Source: an uncultured Panacagrimonas sp.
GTDB lineage: Bacteria > Pseudomonadota > Gammaproteobacteria > Nevskiales > Nevskiaceae
Direction of reading: 5' to 3'
Length of the DNA: 10,382 bases
Assembly: GCA_946481265.1 (NCBI GenBank)
Contig: CAMLNE010000132.1
Span: 1 to 10,382 of the forward strand
The translations under genes were made by a program, and so were the position numbers. Shown piece after piece: positions 1 to 9,570 of the stretch. Within the stretch, counting starts at the first letter, position 1, and every line of letters begins with the position of its first letter. The notes below the pieces were generated by a model, which made no database searches, was not told the origin of the DNA, and worked only from the letters and a program-made list of their open reading frames with translations.

Positions 1-2
1 CG

Positions 3-296
3 CCCAAGGAGCGCGCGCTGCACGATATCGAGACCCTGATCACGCACTTCCTGGGGGTGAGCTGGGGGCCGGTGATTCCGCCCGGCGAATCGACGACGAC
101 CATCGAGGCGACCAAGGGCCTGAACAGCTACTACTCGGTGTCGGACGGCAGCACCATGGCCTACCGCACGCGCATCCGCACGCCGAGCTTCGCCCACCTG
201 CAGCAGATTCCGGCGGCGATCAACGGGCACATGATCGCGGACCTGATCGCGTACATCGCGTCGATCGACTTCGTGATGGCGGACGTGGATCGATGA
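3..296 (+). CDS. nuoD: NADH-quinone oxidoreductase subunit D, C-terminal part (possibly a fused NuoCD)
   Basis: The reading frame enters from the left edge and gives the last 97 residues of NuoD, the 49-kDa-type subunit that with NuoB forms the quinone-reduction site of complex I at the membrane interface. The visible part includes [50 protein letters not shown] and the terminal DFVMADVDR. From memory these match the E. coli/Pseudomonas NuoCD tail far better than the shorter, different tail of alphaproteobacterial NuoD. The quinone-site His and Tyr lie upstream of the window. In the gammaproteobacteria that carry this type, nuoC and nuoD are usually one fused gene; the window cannot show whether that holds here. 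The stop TGA is at 294-296. Unlike most other junctions in this operon, the next gene does not overlap it. Confidence 0.96.
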   Translation, partial: PKERALHDIETLITHFLGVSWGPVIPPGESTTTIEATKGLNSYYSVSDGSTMAYRTRIRTPSFAHLQQIPAAINGHMIADLIAYIASIDFVMADVDR

Positions 297-420
297 ACCA
301 TTCCTCGCCACGGCTTGCACCGAAGGAAATGGACAGGGGCCAGGTTCGCGCGCCGAGCGCAGGTGCCGGTGTCATCCATGCCCATTCGCGTCATCCGCGG
401 CAAACGGGTTCTTGCTAGTC
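297..420 (+). other. nuoD-nuoE intergenic gap (124 bp)
   Basis: There is no recognisable gene here. The nuoE frame happens to stay open back through the whole gap into the end of nuoD, but it has no ATG, GTG or TTG before TTG 412, and its conceptual translation (many Cys, Arg and Pro) does not look like a NuoE N-terminus. A 29-codon frame starts at ATG 329 and stops at 416-418; its purine tract touches the ATG and the peptide resembles nothing I know, so I do not call it a gene. A 7-bp direct repeat, GTCATCC, occurs at 371-377 and 390-396. No convincing hairpin, terminator or promoter is seen. Confidence 0.6.
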
Positions 421-939
421 ATGCAGAAGGAACAGGTCATCAAGCTGGCCGATCTCGGAAAGGTGCCGCCGTTCGCGTTGAGCGAGGCCGAGCGCCGCGA
501 GATCGGGGAAGAGATCCACCATTATCCGGACAGCCGGGCCGCCAGCATCGGCGCGCTCAAGATCGTCCAGAAGCATCGCGGCTGGGTGCCGGACGCGGCG
601 ATCCCGCTGGTGGCCGAGATGATCGGCAGCGATGCGGCGGACCTGGAAGGCGTGGCGACGTTCTACAGCCTGATCTTCCGCCAGCCGGTCGGCCGCCATG
701 TCATCACCGTGTGCGACAGCATCTCCTGCCACCTGACCGGCTACGACGAGCTGCGGTCGGCGCTGGAGGCCCGCCTGGGCATCCGCCACGGGCAGACCAC
801 GCCGGACCAGCGCTTCACCCTGCTGCCGATCTGCTGCCTGGGCGCCTGCGACCGCGGCCCGACCATGATGATCGACGATGACCTGCACGGCGATGTCACG
901 CCGGAGGCGCTCGACGCAATCCTGAAGGCGTACGAATGA
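421..939 (+). CDS. nuoE: NADH-quinone oxidoreductase subunit E (24-kDa-type, [2Fe-2S] N1a)
   Basis: NuoE is a thioredoxin-fold subunit of the peripheral NADH-oxidising module and holds the [2Fe-2S] cluster N1a beside the FMN of NuoF. Counting from ATG 421 (172 residues), the four expected Cys ligands are C98 and C103 (CDSISC) and C139 and C143 (CLGAC). One extra Cys, C138, sits just before the third ligand, as in E. coli. Other family landmarks are [36 protein letters not shown] and RFTLLPICC. The length is close to E. coli NuoE (166, from memory). The start is uncertain: ATG 421 has no clear Shine-Dalgarno sequence, and TTG 412 would add three residues. No in-frame start exists further upstream. 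The stop overlaps the nuoF start by 4 bp. Confidence 0.97.
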   Translation: MQKEQVIKLADLGKVPPFALSEAERREIGEEIHHYPDSRAASIGALKIVQKHRGWVPDAAIPLVAEMIGSDAADLEGVATFYSLIFRQPVGRHVITVCDSISCHLTGYDELRSALEARLGIRHGQTTPDQRFTLLPICCLGACDRGPTMMIDDDLHGDVTPEALDAILKAYE

Positions 940-2252
940 AGATCAGCGCCGAAACCCACCCGCTGACGTATTCCATCGACGCCGGCCGAGGCCCGCTGGA
1001 CCTGCGCGGCTACGAGGGTGTAGGTGGCTACCGGGGCCTGCGCAAGGCGGTAAAGGACTTCAAGCCGCAGGACGTGCAGCAGCGTGTCAAGGACGCCAAC
1101 CTGCGCGGCCGCGGCGGCGCGGGCTTTCCCACCGGCATCAAGTGGAGCCTGGTGCCGATGGGCCCCGACGCGGGCGCCAAGTACCTGGTCTGCAATGCCG
1201 ACGAGATGGAGCCCGGCACGTTCAAGGATCGGCTGCTGATGGAGCAGGCGCCGCACCTGATGGTGGAGGCGATGATCACCGCCGCCTACGCGATCGGCGC
1301 CTGCACCGGCTACATCTTCCTGCGCGGCGAGTACGTGGTCGCCGCCGAGCGCCTGAACAAGGCGCTGGCCGAAGCGCGCGCCGCCGGCCTGCTCGGCAAG
1401 AACATCCTCGGCACCGGCTGGGACTACGACTGCTTCGTGCACACCGGTGCCGGCCGCTACATCTGTGGCGAGGAGACGGCGCTGATCAACTCGCTGGAAG
1501 GCCGTCGCGCGAACCCGCGCGCCAAGCCGCCGTTCCCGCAGATCAGCGGACTGTGGGGACGTCCCACCGTCGTCAACAACGTCGAGACGCTGTGCAACAT
1601 CCCGTCGATCGTGGTCAACGGCGGTGACTGGTTCAAGGGTCTGTCGCAGGGCAAGACCAAGGACGGCGGGACCAAGCTGTATGGCTGCTCGGGACGTGCG
1701 AACAAGCCCGGCTGCTGGGAGCTGCCGTTCGGCACCACCGCGCGCGAGATCCTGGAAGTCCACGCCGGCGGCATGAAGGCGGGCAAGAAGCTGAAGGCCT
1801 GGCTGCCCGGCGGTGCCTCGACCGACTTCCTGATGCCCGAGCATCTCGACCTGCCGATGGATTTCGACACCATCTCCAAGGCCGGTTCGCGCATGGGCAC
1901 GGGCCTGATCACGGTGGTGGCCGAGGACCAGAGCATGGTGTCCGCGGTGCGCAACCTCGAGGAGTTCTTCTCCCGCGAATCCTGCGGCTGGTGCACGCCC
2001 TGCCGCGACGGCCTGCCCTGGTCGGTGCGCCTGCTGCGCGCCATCGAAAGAGGCGAGGGCCAGCCGGGCGACATCGAGAGGCTGATGACGCTCACGCGCA
2101 TGCTCGGACCGGGCCGCACGTTCTGCGCGCATGCGCCGGGTGCGATGGAGCCGCTGCAGTCGGCGATCAAGTATTTCCGCGGCGAGTTCGAGGCGGGAAT
2201 TCGTGTAGGCGCGGTCACGGCCTCGAGCGTGCCGGCCGCTGTTCGTGGCTGA
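936..2252 (+). CDS. nuoF: NADH-quinone oxidoreductase subunit F (51-kDa-type, NADH/FMN site, [4Fe-4S] N3)
   Basis: NuoF oxidises NADH: it binds NADH and FMN and passes electrons to cluster N3. In this 438-residue protein the FMN-binding glycine-rich loop GRGGAGF is at residues 58-64, followed by CNADEMEPG (86-94) with the acidic residue equivalent to E. coli E95 at E92. [13 protein letters not shown] starts at 171. The N3 ligands are C350, C353 and C356 (ESCGWCTPC) and C397 (FCAHAPG). The N-terminal METHPLT-like region and the length agree with E. coli NuoF (445). The start ATG 936 overlaps the nuoE stop (ATGA) and has a GAAGG ribosome site at 924-928, 7 nt upstream. The tail after EFEAGI (417-422) is a short 16-residue Ala/Val/Ser-rich end unlike the longer E. 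coli tail. A repeat begins 16 bp after the stop. Confidence 0.99.
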   Translation: MKISAETHPLTYSIDAGRGPLDLRGYEGVGGYRGLRKAVKDFKPQDVQQRVKDANLRGRGGAGFPTGIKWSLVPMGPDAGAKYLVCNADEMEPGTFKDRLLMEQAPHLMVEAMITAAYAIGACTGYIFLRGEYVVAAERLNKALAEARAAGLLGKNILGTGWDYDCFVHTGAGRYICGEETALINSLEGRRANPRAKPPFPQISGLWGRPTVVNNVETLCNIPSIVVNGGDWFKGLSQGKTKDGGTKLYGCSGRANKPGCWELPFGTTAREILEVHAGGMKAGKKLKAWLPGGASTDFLMPEHLDLPMDFDTISKAGSRMGTGLITVVAEDQSMVSAVRNLEEFFSRESCGWCTPCRDGLPWSVRLLRAIERGEGQPGDIERLMTLTRMLGPGRTFCAHAPGAMEPLQSAIKYFRGEFEAGIRVGAVTASSVPAAVRG

Positions 2253-2268
2253 TGGTGCGAAGAAGGGC

Positions 2269-2400
2269 TAACGCAAAGGCGCAAAGGAAAAAATGAAGCA
2301 AAGGACGCAGAGGAAGATGGACGAAACGGGTCGCGACATGTGCGCGGAGCGTCCGTTTCTGTATTCGCATCCTTTCTTTTCCCTTTGCGCCTTCGCGTCA
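2269..2400. repeat. 132-bp imperfect palindrome, dispersed ACGCAAAGGCGCAAAGG-type element
   Basis: The outer arms 2269-2292 and 2377-2400 pair at 21 of 24 positions; the three exceptions are all A opposite C. Inside them, 2300-2308 (AAAGGACGC) pairs with 2367-2375 (GCATCCTTT) at 8 of 9 positions, and 2323-2329 (GAAACGG) pairs perfectly with 2353-2359 (CCGTTTC). The three stem blocks are nested in order, so both the DNA and the nuo mRNA could form one long interrupted hairpin with a loop at about 2330-2352. The arm core ACGCAAAGGCGCAAAGG / CCTTTGCGCCTTCGCG resembles a family of dispersed intergenic palindromes I recall from many bacterial genomes, often seen as spurious peptides such as NAKAQRK or FASLRLCV. 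It has no transposase. It is probably a MITE-like or REP-like insertion; copy number in this genome is unknown. Confidence 0.8.
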
Positions 2401-2421
2401 GCCGTTGCTTTCGAAGCCCGC

Positions 2422-2457
2422 ATGAGCAGCGTCGATTCAGGAGTGGAGCGCGTCTAG
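2422..2457 (+). other. 11-codon open frame abutting the nuoG start (possible leader peptide)
   Basis: ATG at 2422 opens the peptide MSSVDSGVERV, and TAG at 2455-2457 is followed directly by the nuoG ATG at 2458. A weak GAAG lies at 2413-2416, 5 nt before the ATG. A ribosome ending here would be placed on the nuoG start, which could couple translation and compensate for the long gap. It is equally possible that this frame is chance. It shows no amino-acid run typical of attenuation leaders. Confidence 0.25.
2439..2448 (+). promoter_or_regulatory. nuoG ribosome-binding site
   Basis: The tract AGGAGTGGAG contains two Shine-Dalgarno-like cores: AGGAG ending 14 nt before ATG 2458 and GGAG at 2445-2448 ending 9 nt before it. 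The second has ordinary spacing. Together with the in-frame TAG at 2455-2457, which rules out any upstream start, this fixes the nuoG start at 2458. Confidence 0.7.
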
Positions 2458-5160
2458 ATGGCCAAGATTCACGTCGACGGCAAGGAGTACGAGGTCAGCG
2501 GGGGCGACAACCTGCTGCACGCCTGCCTGTCGCTCGGGCTCGATATCCCCTACTTCTGCTGGCATCCCGCGCTGGGCAGCGTCGGCGCCTGCCGTCAGTG
2601 CGCGGTCAAGCAGTACCGCGACGAGAACGACAAGAACGGGCGCATCGTGATGTCCTGCATGACGCAGGCGCAGGACAACATGTACATCTCGATCGCGGAC
2701 GCGGAGGCCAGCGAGTTCCGCGAGGCGATCATCGAATTCCTGATGACCAACCATCCGCACGACTGCCCGGTCTGCGAGGAAGGCGGTCACTGTCACCTGC
2801 AGGACATGACGGTGATGACGCGGCATCACAGCCGCAGCTACCGTTTCGACAAGCGCACCCACCTGAACCAGGAACTCGGGCCCTTCATCGGCCACGAGAT
2901 GAACCGCTGCATCTCCTGCTACCGCTGCGTGCGCTACTACCGCGACTACGCGGGCGGAACGGACCTGGGCGTGTTCGGCACTGCCAGCAACGTCTATTTC
3001 GGGCGCGCCGAGGACGGCGTGCTGGAGAACGAGTTCAGCGGCAACCTCACCGAGGTCTGCCCGACCGGCGTGTTCACCGACAAGACGCACTCCGACAAGT
3101 ACGTGCGCAAGTGGGACATGCAGTTCGCGCCGAGCATCTGCGCAGGCTGCTCGGTGGGCTGCAACGTGTCGCCGGGCGAGCGCTACGGCGAGATCCGCCG
3201 CATCGAGAACCGCTATCACGGCGCGCTCAACGGCTACTTCCTGTGCGACCGCGGCCGGTTCGGCTACGGCTACGCCAACCGCAAGGACCGGCCCCGCCAG
3301 CCGGTGCTGAAGATCGAGGACCGGCTCAAGACGGTGACCGGCGAGGTGGGCAGCGAGCAGGCGCGCGCGATCGTCGCCGGCGCCTCGAAGCTGATGGGCA
3401 TCGGCTCGCCGCGCGCCTCGCTGGAAGCCAACTTCGCGCTGCGCAGCGTCGTCGGCGCCGAGCGCTTCAACAGCGGTGTGGCGGGACCGGAACAGGAACT
3501 GGTCCGGCTGGCCACGAGCATCCTGCGCGGCCCGCTCGGATCGTCCACGGTCCAGGGCATCGAGGAAGCCGACTGCGTGCTCGTGCTCGGCGAGGACCTG
3601 ACGCAGACCGCGGCGCGCCTGGCACTGGCCGTGCGCCAGGCGGCGCGCGGCAAGATGATCACCGAGGGCGCCAAGAAGAACATCGCCGAGTGGCAGGTGA
3701 TCGCGCTGGCCGACCTCGTGCAGCAGGCGACCAACCCGGTGTTCATCGCCACGCCGGAAGTCTCGCGGCTCGACGATGTCGCCACGCAGACGTACCGCGC
3801 CTCGCCCGACCAGATCGCGAAGCTGGGCTTCGCCATCGCGCACCGGCTCGACGCAGGCGCACCGGTCGCGGCCGGCCTCGACGAGGCCACCGCGGGCCTC
3901 GCGGACCAGATCGCCGAGGCGCTGGGCAAGGCGAGCCGGCCCTTGATCGTCTCCGGCTGCGGCGCCGGCTCGACCGCGGTGATGCAGGCGGCCGCCAACG
4001 TCGCCTGGGCGCTGAAGAAGAAGGACAAGGCGGTGGGCCTGGCGCTGCCGTTGCCAGAGGCCAACAGCATGGGCCTTGGGCTGTTCGATGCGCCGCCCCT
4101 GGAGGCGGCGCTCGACGCGGCAGCCAAGGGCGAGGTCGACGTGCTCGTGGTGCTGGAGAACGATCTCTACCGCCACGCGCCCCGGGACAAGGTGGATGCC
4201 GCGCTGGCGCGGGTGCGCCTGATCGTGGTCGATCACCAGCGCACCGAGACCGCGCAGCATGCCGACCTGCTGCTGCCGGCCGGCACCGTCTTCGAGGCCG
4301 ACGGCACCTTCGTGAACTACGAAGGCCGCGCGCAACGCTTTTTCCAGGTGTTCGACCCCGCCTACTACGACCGCAGCATCGCGCTCAAGGAATCCTGGCG
4401 CTGGATCGCGGACATGCAGGACGGCCGGGACTGGGCTTCGCTCGACGACGTCACCGGTGCCTGCGCCGCTGCCATGCCGCAATTCGCGGTGATCACCGAG
4501 ACCGCGCCCAACGCCCGCTTCCGGCTCAAGGGCATGAAGATGGCGCGCGCGCCGCACCGCCAGTCGGGACGCACCGCGGCACGCGCCAACATCTCGGTGC
4601 ACGAGCCGCGCGCCTCGCAGGACGTCGATTCGGCACTGGCCTTCTCCATGGAAGGAGCCAACGGCTCGATGCAGCTGGACCGTCCGGCCGAGCTGGTGCC
4701 ATTCGCCTGGGCACCGGGCTGGAACTCGCCGCAGGCCTGGAACAAGTTCCAGGACGAGGTCGGGGGACACATGAAGGGCGGCGACCCGGGCGAGCCGGTG
4801 CTGGTCACCGACGGCTCGATCATGCCCAGCTACTTCGGTCCGGCGGGCGGTGGCGCGGACGGCCTGCGGGTGGTCACGCTGCACCACCTGTTCGGCTCGG
4901 AAGAACAGAGTGGTCGCGCCGAGGTCATCGCCGGCCGGGCGCCCAAGCCCTACGTGGCGCTCAGCCGCGCTGATGCGCAGCGCCTGGGACTCGTCGCCGG
5001 CAGCAGCGCGAAGGTCAGCGTCGCCGGCGGCGCCAGCACGAGCCTGCCGGTGCGCGTCAGCGAGGTGCTGGCGGCCGGTTCGGTCGGCTTGCCTGTCGGC
5101 CTGCCCGGCGTGCCATACGCCGCCGCGGGCGGCGCGATCAGCGTGGAGACCGCGGGATGA
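2458..5160 (+). CDS. nuoG: NADH-quinone oxidoreductase subunit G (75-kDa-type, E. coli-like large form)
   Basis: NuoG carries electrons from NuoF toward NuoI. The N-terminal ferredoxin domain ligates N1b with C34, C45, C48 and C67. The NuoG-specific segment ligates N5 with H99, C103, C106 and C112 (NHPHDCPVC, then GGHC). N4 follows with C151, C154, C157 and C201. C228, C231, C235 and C263 (ICAGCSVGC, then FLCDRGRFG) form the N7 motif found only in some bacterial NuoG proteins. The remainder is the molybdopterin-oxidoreductase-like domain, without a known catalytic role in complex I. At 900 residues it matches E. coli NuoG (about 908, from memory) and includes its C-terminal domain. The N-terminus [13 protein letters not shown] is the family start. 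The stop overlaps the nuoH start by 4 bp. Confidence 0.99.
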   Translation: MAKIHVDGKEYEVSGGDNLLHACLSLGLDIPYFCWHPALGSVGACRQCAVKQYRDENDKNGRIVMSCMTQAQDNMYISIADAEASEFREAIIEFLMTNHPHDCPVCEEGGHCHLQDMTVMTRHHSRSYRFDKRTHLNQELGPFIGHEMNRCISCYRCVRYYRDYAGGTDLGVFGTASNVYFGRAEDGVLENEFSGNLTEVCPTGVFTDKTHSDKYVRKWDMQFAPSICAGCSVGCNVSPGERYGEIRRIENRYHGALNGYFLCDRGRFGYGYANRKDRPRQPVLKIEDRLKTVTGEVGSEQARAIVAGASKLMGIGSPRASLEANFALRSVVGAERFNSGVAGPEQELVRLATSILRGPLGSSTVQGIEEADCVLVLGEDLTQTAARLALAVRQAARGKMITEGAKKNIAEWQVIALADLVQQATNPVFIATPEVSRLDDVATQTYRASPDQIAKLGFAIAHRLDAGAPVAAGLDEATAGLADQIAEALGKASRPLIVSGCGAGSTAVMQAAANVAWALKKKDKAVGLALPLPEANSMGLGLFDAPPLEAALDAAAKGEVDVLVVLENDLYRHAPRDKVDAALARVRLIVVDHQRTETAQHADLLLPAGTVFEADGTFVNYEGRAQRFFQVFDPAYYDRSIALKESWRWIADMQDGRDWASLDDVTGACAAAMPQFAVITETAPNARFRLKGMKMARAPHRQSGRTAARANISVHEPRASQDVDSALAFSMEGANGSMQLDRPAELVPFAWAPGWNSPQAWNKFQDEVGGHMKGGDPGEPVLVTDGSIMPSYFGPAGGGADGLRVVTLHHLFGSEEQSGRAEVIAGRAPKPYVALSRADAQRLGLVAGSSAKVSVAGGASTSLPVRVSEVLAAGSVGLPVGLPGVPYAAAGGAISVETAG

Positions 5161-6176
5161 TGCTGCCGACGTGGATCACCCAGGAGATGATCGACATCGC
5201 CATCAAGGTGGTGCAGGCGGCGATCATCCTGGTCGGGATGGTGATCATCGCCGCCTGGATGATCTGGCTGGAACGTCGCCTGCTCGGTCTGTGGCAGGAC
5301 CGCTACGGCCCGAACCGCGTTGGGCCGTTCGGCCTCGGGCAGGTCATTGCCGACATGCTCAAGATCTTCTTCAAGGAGGATTGGACGCCGCCGTTCGCCG
5401 ACAAGGCCATGTTCTGGATCGCACCGGCCATCGCCATGGCGATGATGATGCTCGGCTTCCTCGTCATCCCGCTGGGTGACACGCTGTGGGTGGCGGACCT
5501 CAATGTCGGCCTGCTGTTCTTCCTGGCCGTCGCCGGTCTGGCGGTATACGCGGTGATCCTCGGTGGCTGGGCCAGCAACTCCAAGTACGCGCTGATCGGC
5601 GGCGTTCGTTCCACCGCGCAGACCATCAGCTACGAAGTGTTCATGGGCATCGCCCTGATGGGCGTGGTGATGCAGGCCGGGTCATTCAACCTGCGCGAGA
5701 TCGTGCACGCCCAGCAGGAGCACGTCTGGTTCGTGCTCACCCAGATCCTCGGCTTCATCGTCTGGGTGCCGGCGGCGCTGGCGGTCACGCACCGCACGCC
5801 CTTCGATCTGCCCGAGGCCGAGCAGGAGCTCGTCCAGGGCTATCACACCGAATATTCCAGCATGAAGTTCGGCATGTTCATGGTCAGCGAGTACGTCGGC
5901 ATCGTGATGGTGTCGGCCCTGACCACCACGCTGTTCTTCGGCGGCTGGGACGTTCCCTTCGTGGACAATGAAGGCTGGTTCCTGTCCTTCCTGGCGTTCT
6001 CGGCCAAGACCTTCCTCTTCATGTGTTCATACATCCTGGTCCGCGCCGCGCTGCCGCGGCCGCGCTACGACCAGATCATGGCGGCGGGCTGGAAGGTGTG
6101 CCTGCCGATCTCGCTGGTGAACCTGCTGGGCACCGCCGCCGTCATTCTCTGGCAGACGCCCGGAGCAAGCCCATGA
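5157..6176 (+). CDS. nuoH: NADH-quinone oxidoreductase subunit H (ND1-type membrane subunit)
   Basis: NuoH is the membrane subunit that forms the quinone chamber with NuoB and NuoD and links quinone reduction to the proton path. The 339-residue product is strongly hydrophobic with about eight membrane segments. Conserved pieces are [18 protein letters not shown] (from E39), [18 protein letters not shown] (E160), [16 protein letters not shown] (E220, E222, E224, E232) and [13 protein letters not shown]. These carry the acidic residues expected of the family. It is slightly longer than E. coli NuoH (325, from memory). The start ATG 5157 overlaps the nuoG TGA, with GGAG at 5145-5148 (8 nt spacing). 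ATG 5160 immediately after is a possible alternative, one residue shorter. Confidence 0.99.
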   Translation: MMLPTWITQEMIDIAIKVVQAAIILVGMVIIAAWMIWLERRLLGLWQDRYGPNRVGPFGLGQVIADMLKIFFKEDWTPPFADKAMFWIAPAIAMAMMMLGFLVIPLGDTLWVADLNVGLLFFLAVAGLAVYAVILGGWASNSKYALIGGVRSTAQTISYEVFMGIALMGVVMQAGSFNLREIVHAQQEHVWFVLTQILGFIVWVPAALAVTHRTPFDLPEAEQELVQGYHTEYSSMKFGMFMVSEYVGIVMVSALTTTLFFGGWDVPFVDNEGWFLSFLAFSAKTFLFMCSYILVRAALPRPRYDQIMAAGWKVCLPISLVNLLGTAAVILWQTPGASP

Positions 6177-6712
6177 TCGGAAAAATCCTGTACGGCATTT
6201 GGACGCAGCTGCGCAGCATCGGCATGATCTTCATGCACAGCTTCCGCAAGCGCGACACCATCTGCTACCCGGAAGTGAAGCCCTACATGCCGCCGCGCTA
6301 CCGCGGGCGCATCGTGCTCACGCGCGACCCCGACGGCGAAGAGCGCTGCGTGGCCTGCAACCTCTGCGCGGTGGCCTGCCCGGTCGGCTGCATCTCGCTG
6401 CAGAAGGCGGAGAAGGAGGACGGGCGCTGGTATCCCGAGTTCTTCCGAATCAACTTCTCGCGCTGCATCTTCTGTGGCCTGTGCGAGGAGGCCTGTCCGA
6501 CCACCGCGATCCAGCTCACGCCGGATTACGAGATGTGCGAGTACGAGCGCCAGAACCTGGTCTACGAGAAGGAACACCTGACCATCAGCGGCCCGGGCAA
6601 GTACCCGGACTACAACTTCTACCGGGTCGCCGGCCTGGCGGTGAAGGGCAAGCCCAAGGGCGCGGCGCTCAACGAGGCGCAGCCGATCGACGTGAAGAGT
6701 CTGCTGCCATGA
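6173..6712 (+). CDS. nuoI: NADH-quinone oxidoreductase subunit I (TYKY-type, [4Fe-4S] N6a/N6b)
   Basis: NuoI is the 8Fe-ferredoxin subunit that relays electrons from NuoG to NuoB. The 179-residue protein starts with an amphipathic membrane-contacting helix ([16 protein letters not shown]). It then has two ferredoxin motifs: C59, C62, C65 and C69 ([11 protein letters not shown]), and C98, C101, C104 and C108 ([11 protein letters not shown]), with the usual crossed ligation. The segment around residues 40-120 is almost identical to E. coli NuoI as I recall it, and the ends PIDVKSLLP are the same. Extra non-ligand Cys occur at 31, 73 and 122. ATG 6173 overlaps the nuoH stop (ATGA) and follows GGAG at 6162-6165 with 7 nt spacing. 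The stop overlaps nuoJ by 4 bp. Confidence 0.99.
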   Translation: MIGKILYGIWTQLRSIGMIFMHSFRKRDTICYPEVKPYMPPRYRGRIVLTRDPDGEERCVACNLCAVACPVGCISLQKAEKEDGRWYPEFFRINFSRCIFCGLCEEACPTTAIQLTPDYEMCEYERQNLVYEKEHLTISGPGKYPDYNFYRVAGLAVKGKPKGAALNEAQPIDVKSLLP

Positions 6713-7206
6713 GCGTCCAGGACATCGCGTTCTATTTCTTCGGCTTCGTCGCCGTGCTGTCGACGATCCTGGTGATCGTCAGCCCCAACCCGGTGCACGG
6801 CCTGATGTACCTGGTCGTGTCGCTGCTGGCGGTGGCCAGCGTGTTCTACTCGCTGGGCGCGCCGTTCGCGGCGATGCTGGAGGTGATCGTCTACGCCGGC
6901 GCCATCATGGTGCTGTTCGTCTTCGTGGTGATGATGCTCAACCTCGGCGAGGCGGTGACGCGGCAGGAACAGGCCTGGTTGCGTCCGCGCACCTGGATCG
7001 GACCCGGCATCCTGTGTGCGGCGCTGCTGTTCCCGATCCTGCAGCTGATGCTGGGCGGGGCGTCGACGCCCGCCGGGCTCACGGTGGTGGGACCCAAGGA
7101 AGTCGGAATCGCGTTGTACGGACCGTACCTGCTGGCAGTGGAGCTGGCCTCGATGATGCTGACCTCGGGACTCGTCGCGGCGTATCACCTCGGCAAGCAG
7201 GATTAA
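6709..7206 (+). CDS. nuoJ: NADH-quinone oxidoreductase subunit J (ND6-type membrane subunit)
   Basis: NuoJ is a small membrane subunit of the proton-pumping arm. The 165-residue product has about five membrane helices. The third contains the highly conserved [23 protein letters not shown] segment (Y62, G64 and E58 aligning with E. coli Y59, G61 and E55), the helix with the pi-bulge thought to gate the water wire. [15 protein letters not shown] and [16 protein letters not shown] are further landmarks. The protein ends soon after the last helix (HLGKQD), so it lacks the charged cytoplasmic tail of E. coli NuoJ (184 residues, from memory). The start ATG 6709 overlaps the nuoI stop and has AAGAG at 6695-6699. 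An open frame extends upstream inside nuoI but is nuoI read in another phase. Confidence 0.98.
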   Translation: MSVQDIAFYFFGFVAVLSTILVIVSPNPVHGLMYLVVSLLAVASVFYSLGAPFAAMLEVIVYAGAIMVLFVFVVMMLNLGEAVTRQEQAWLRPRTWIGPGILCAALLFPILQLMLGGASTPAGLTVVGPKEVGIALYGPYLLAVELASMMLTSGLVAAYHLGKQD

Positions 7207-7225
7207 GCGAACCAACCAAGCGGAC

Positions 7226-7236
7226 AGAAGAAAGGA
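7226..7236 (+). promoter_or_regulatory. nuoK purine tract touching the start codon
   Basis: The 11-base purine run AGAAGAAAGGA ends directly at ATG 7237, so its best Shine-Dalgarno core (AAGGA at 7232-7236) has no spacer. Pairing through the more upstream AGAAG would give normal spacing but is weaker. The alternative nuoK start ATG 7261 would have GGAAG 14 nt upstream. It would drop the conserved Ile-Pro before MEHG, so I keep 7237. Confidence 0.45.
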
Positions 7237-7554
7237 ATGACGGAAGCCACCGGCATACCGATGGAGCATGGCCTCGCCCTGGCCGGGGTGCTGTTCGCGC
7301 TCGGCCTGCTCGGCCTGATCGTGCGCAGGAACATCCTGTTCATGCTCATGTCGCTCGAGATCATGATGAATTCGGCGGCGCTCGCCTTCGTGGTCGCCGG
7401 CAGCCGCTGGATCCAGGCGGACGGCCAGATCATGTTCATGTTGATCATCACGCTGGCCGCCTGCGAGGCCTGCGTGGGACTCGCGTTGCTGCTGCAGCTG
7501 TATCGACGCTTCGGCTCGCTGGATGTCGACGCCGCGTCCGGAATGAAGGGATAA
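7237..7554 (+). CDS. nuoK: NADH-quinone oxidoreductase subunit K (ND4L-type, MrpC-like)
   Basis: NuoK is a three-helix membrane subunit related to MrpC antiporter subunits. With NuoJ and NuoN it forms a proton half-channel. The 105-residue product shows [29 protein letters not shown] and [19 protein letters not shown]. The two intramembrane glutamates essential in E. coli (E36, E72) correspond to E41 and E77, offset by 5 because of a longer N-terminus. The C-terminal MKG resembles the E. coli end MRG. It starts 30 bp after nuoJ, the first junction after I/J without overlap. The start at 7237 is favoured by the conserved Ile-Pro; ATG 7261 is the alternative. Confidence 0.98.
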   Translation: MTEATGIPMEHGLALAGVLFALGLLGLIVRRNILFMLMSLEIMMNSAALAFVVAGSRWIQADGQIMFMLIITLAACEACVGLALLLQLYRRFGSLDVDAASGMKG

Positions 7555-7561
7555 GCCGGCC

Positions 7562-9409
<1,848 letters not shown>

Positions 9410-9433
9410 GCTTGCATGGAACCGACAGCGTTG

Positions 9434-9457
9434 CCGCGGGAGCGCGCCTGCCCGCGG
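9434..9457 (+). repeat. REP-like palindrome, forward copy
   Basis: CCGCGGG (9434-9440) and CCCGCGG (9451-9457) form a perfect 7-bp stem with a 10-nt loop. The sequence GCGGGAGCGCGCCTGCCCGCG is close to the GTGGGAGCGGGCTTGCCCGCGA type of REP I recall from Pseudomonas and relatives: a GGGAGCG head overlapping a GC-rich hairpin. It faces the second copy at 9538-9565. Such elements are normally mobilised in trans by a RAYT (REP-associated tyrosine transposase) encoded elsewhere. Confidence 0.6.
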
Positions 9458-9537
9458 ATTCCTGCGTCACGGGAACCTGGGCACGGAAGCGGAAGGGCGG
9501 CGCGTCGGCCCCGCTCGGGACCCCCCATCGCGCTGCG

Positions 9538-9565
9538 CCCGGTCACCGTGACCCGGGCCGCTCCC
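9538..9565 (-). repeat. REP-like palindrome, inverted copy
   Basis: On the minus strand this reads GGGAGCGG followed by a hairpin. On the plus strand the hairpin pairs 9538-9546 (CCCGGTCAC) with 9548-9557 (GTGACCCGGG), 9 bp with one bulged C (9554). The core GGTCAC/GTGACC has a single central base. The head CGCTCCC at 9559-9565 is the exact inverse complement of GGGAGCG at 9438-9444 in the forward copy. The hairpin itself differs in sequence from the forward copy, so this is a diverged or different REP class. The head-to-head arrangement is that of a REPIN/BIME. Confidence 0.55.
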
Positions 9566-9570
9566 ACCAC

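Larger units (their letters stand above)
2253..2457 (+). other. nuoF-nuoG intergenic gap (205 bp)
   Basis: This is the longest gap in the window. It is visibly richer in A runs on its left side and T runs on its right side than the GC-rich genes around it. It holds the palindromic repeat at 2269-2400, then an 11-codon open frame (2422-2457) and the nuoG ribosome-binding region. No full-length gene is supported: longer open frames across it are the reverse strand or other frames of nuoF and nuoG. Confidence 0.8.

Noticed and set aside
329..418. A 29-codon frame in the nuoD-nuoE gap preceded by AAGGA
   Set aside because: The purine tract is only one base from the ATG, the peptide is unrecognisable, and it does not couple to nuoE. 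Chance is the better explanation.
741..2132. A 463-codon minus-strand frame opposite nuoF, and a 533-codon one at 7448-9049 opposite nuoL
   Set aside because: Both are compositional shadows of conserved genes, with low-complexity basic products and no ribosome site or family motif.
2269..2400. The palindrome as an intrinsic transcription terminator
   Set aside because: The T-run (2377-2380) lies within the right arm rather than after a stem, and no U tract follows 2400. Essential downstream nuo genes also need read-through.
2437..4887. An 816-codon open frame on the minus strand opposite nuoG
   Set aside because: It is the reverse strand of an unmistakable nuoG with every Fe-S ligand intact. 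Long antisense frames are expected from strong G/C third-position bias, and its Arg/Ala/His/Gln-rich product resembles no protein family.
2340..4973. An 877-codon plus-strand frame beginning in the palindrome and running through nuoG
   Set aside because: It is nuoG read in another phase; its first residues (VFASFLFPLRLRVS) are simply the translated repeat arm.
6709..7206. Truncation of NuoJ, because it is about 20 residues shorter than the E. coli protein
   Set aside because: All membrane segments are present; only the variable cytoplasmic tail is missing, which is within normal family variation.
9538..9565. The GGTCAC-C-GTGACC palindrome as a regulator operator
   Set aside because: It fits better as the hairpin of an inverted REP-like element with the CGCTCCC head next to it, and no promoter elements are seen around it.
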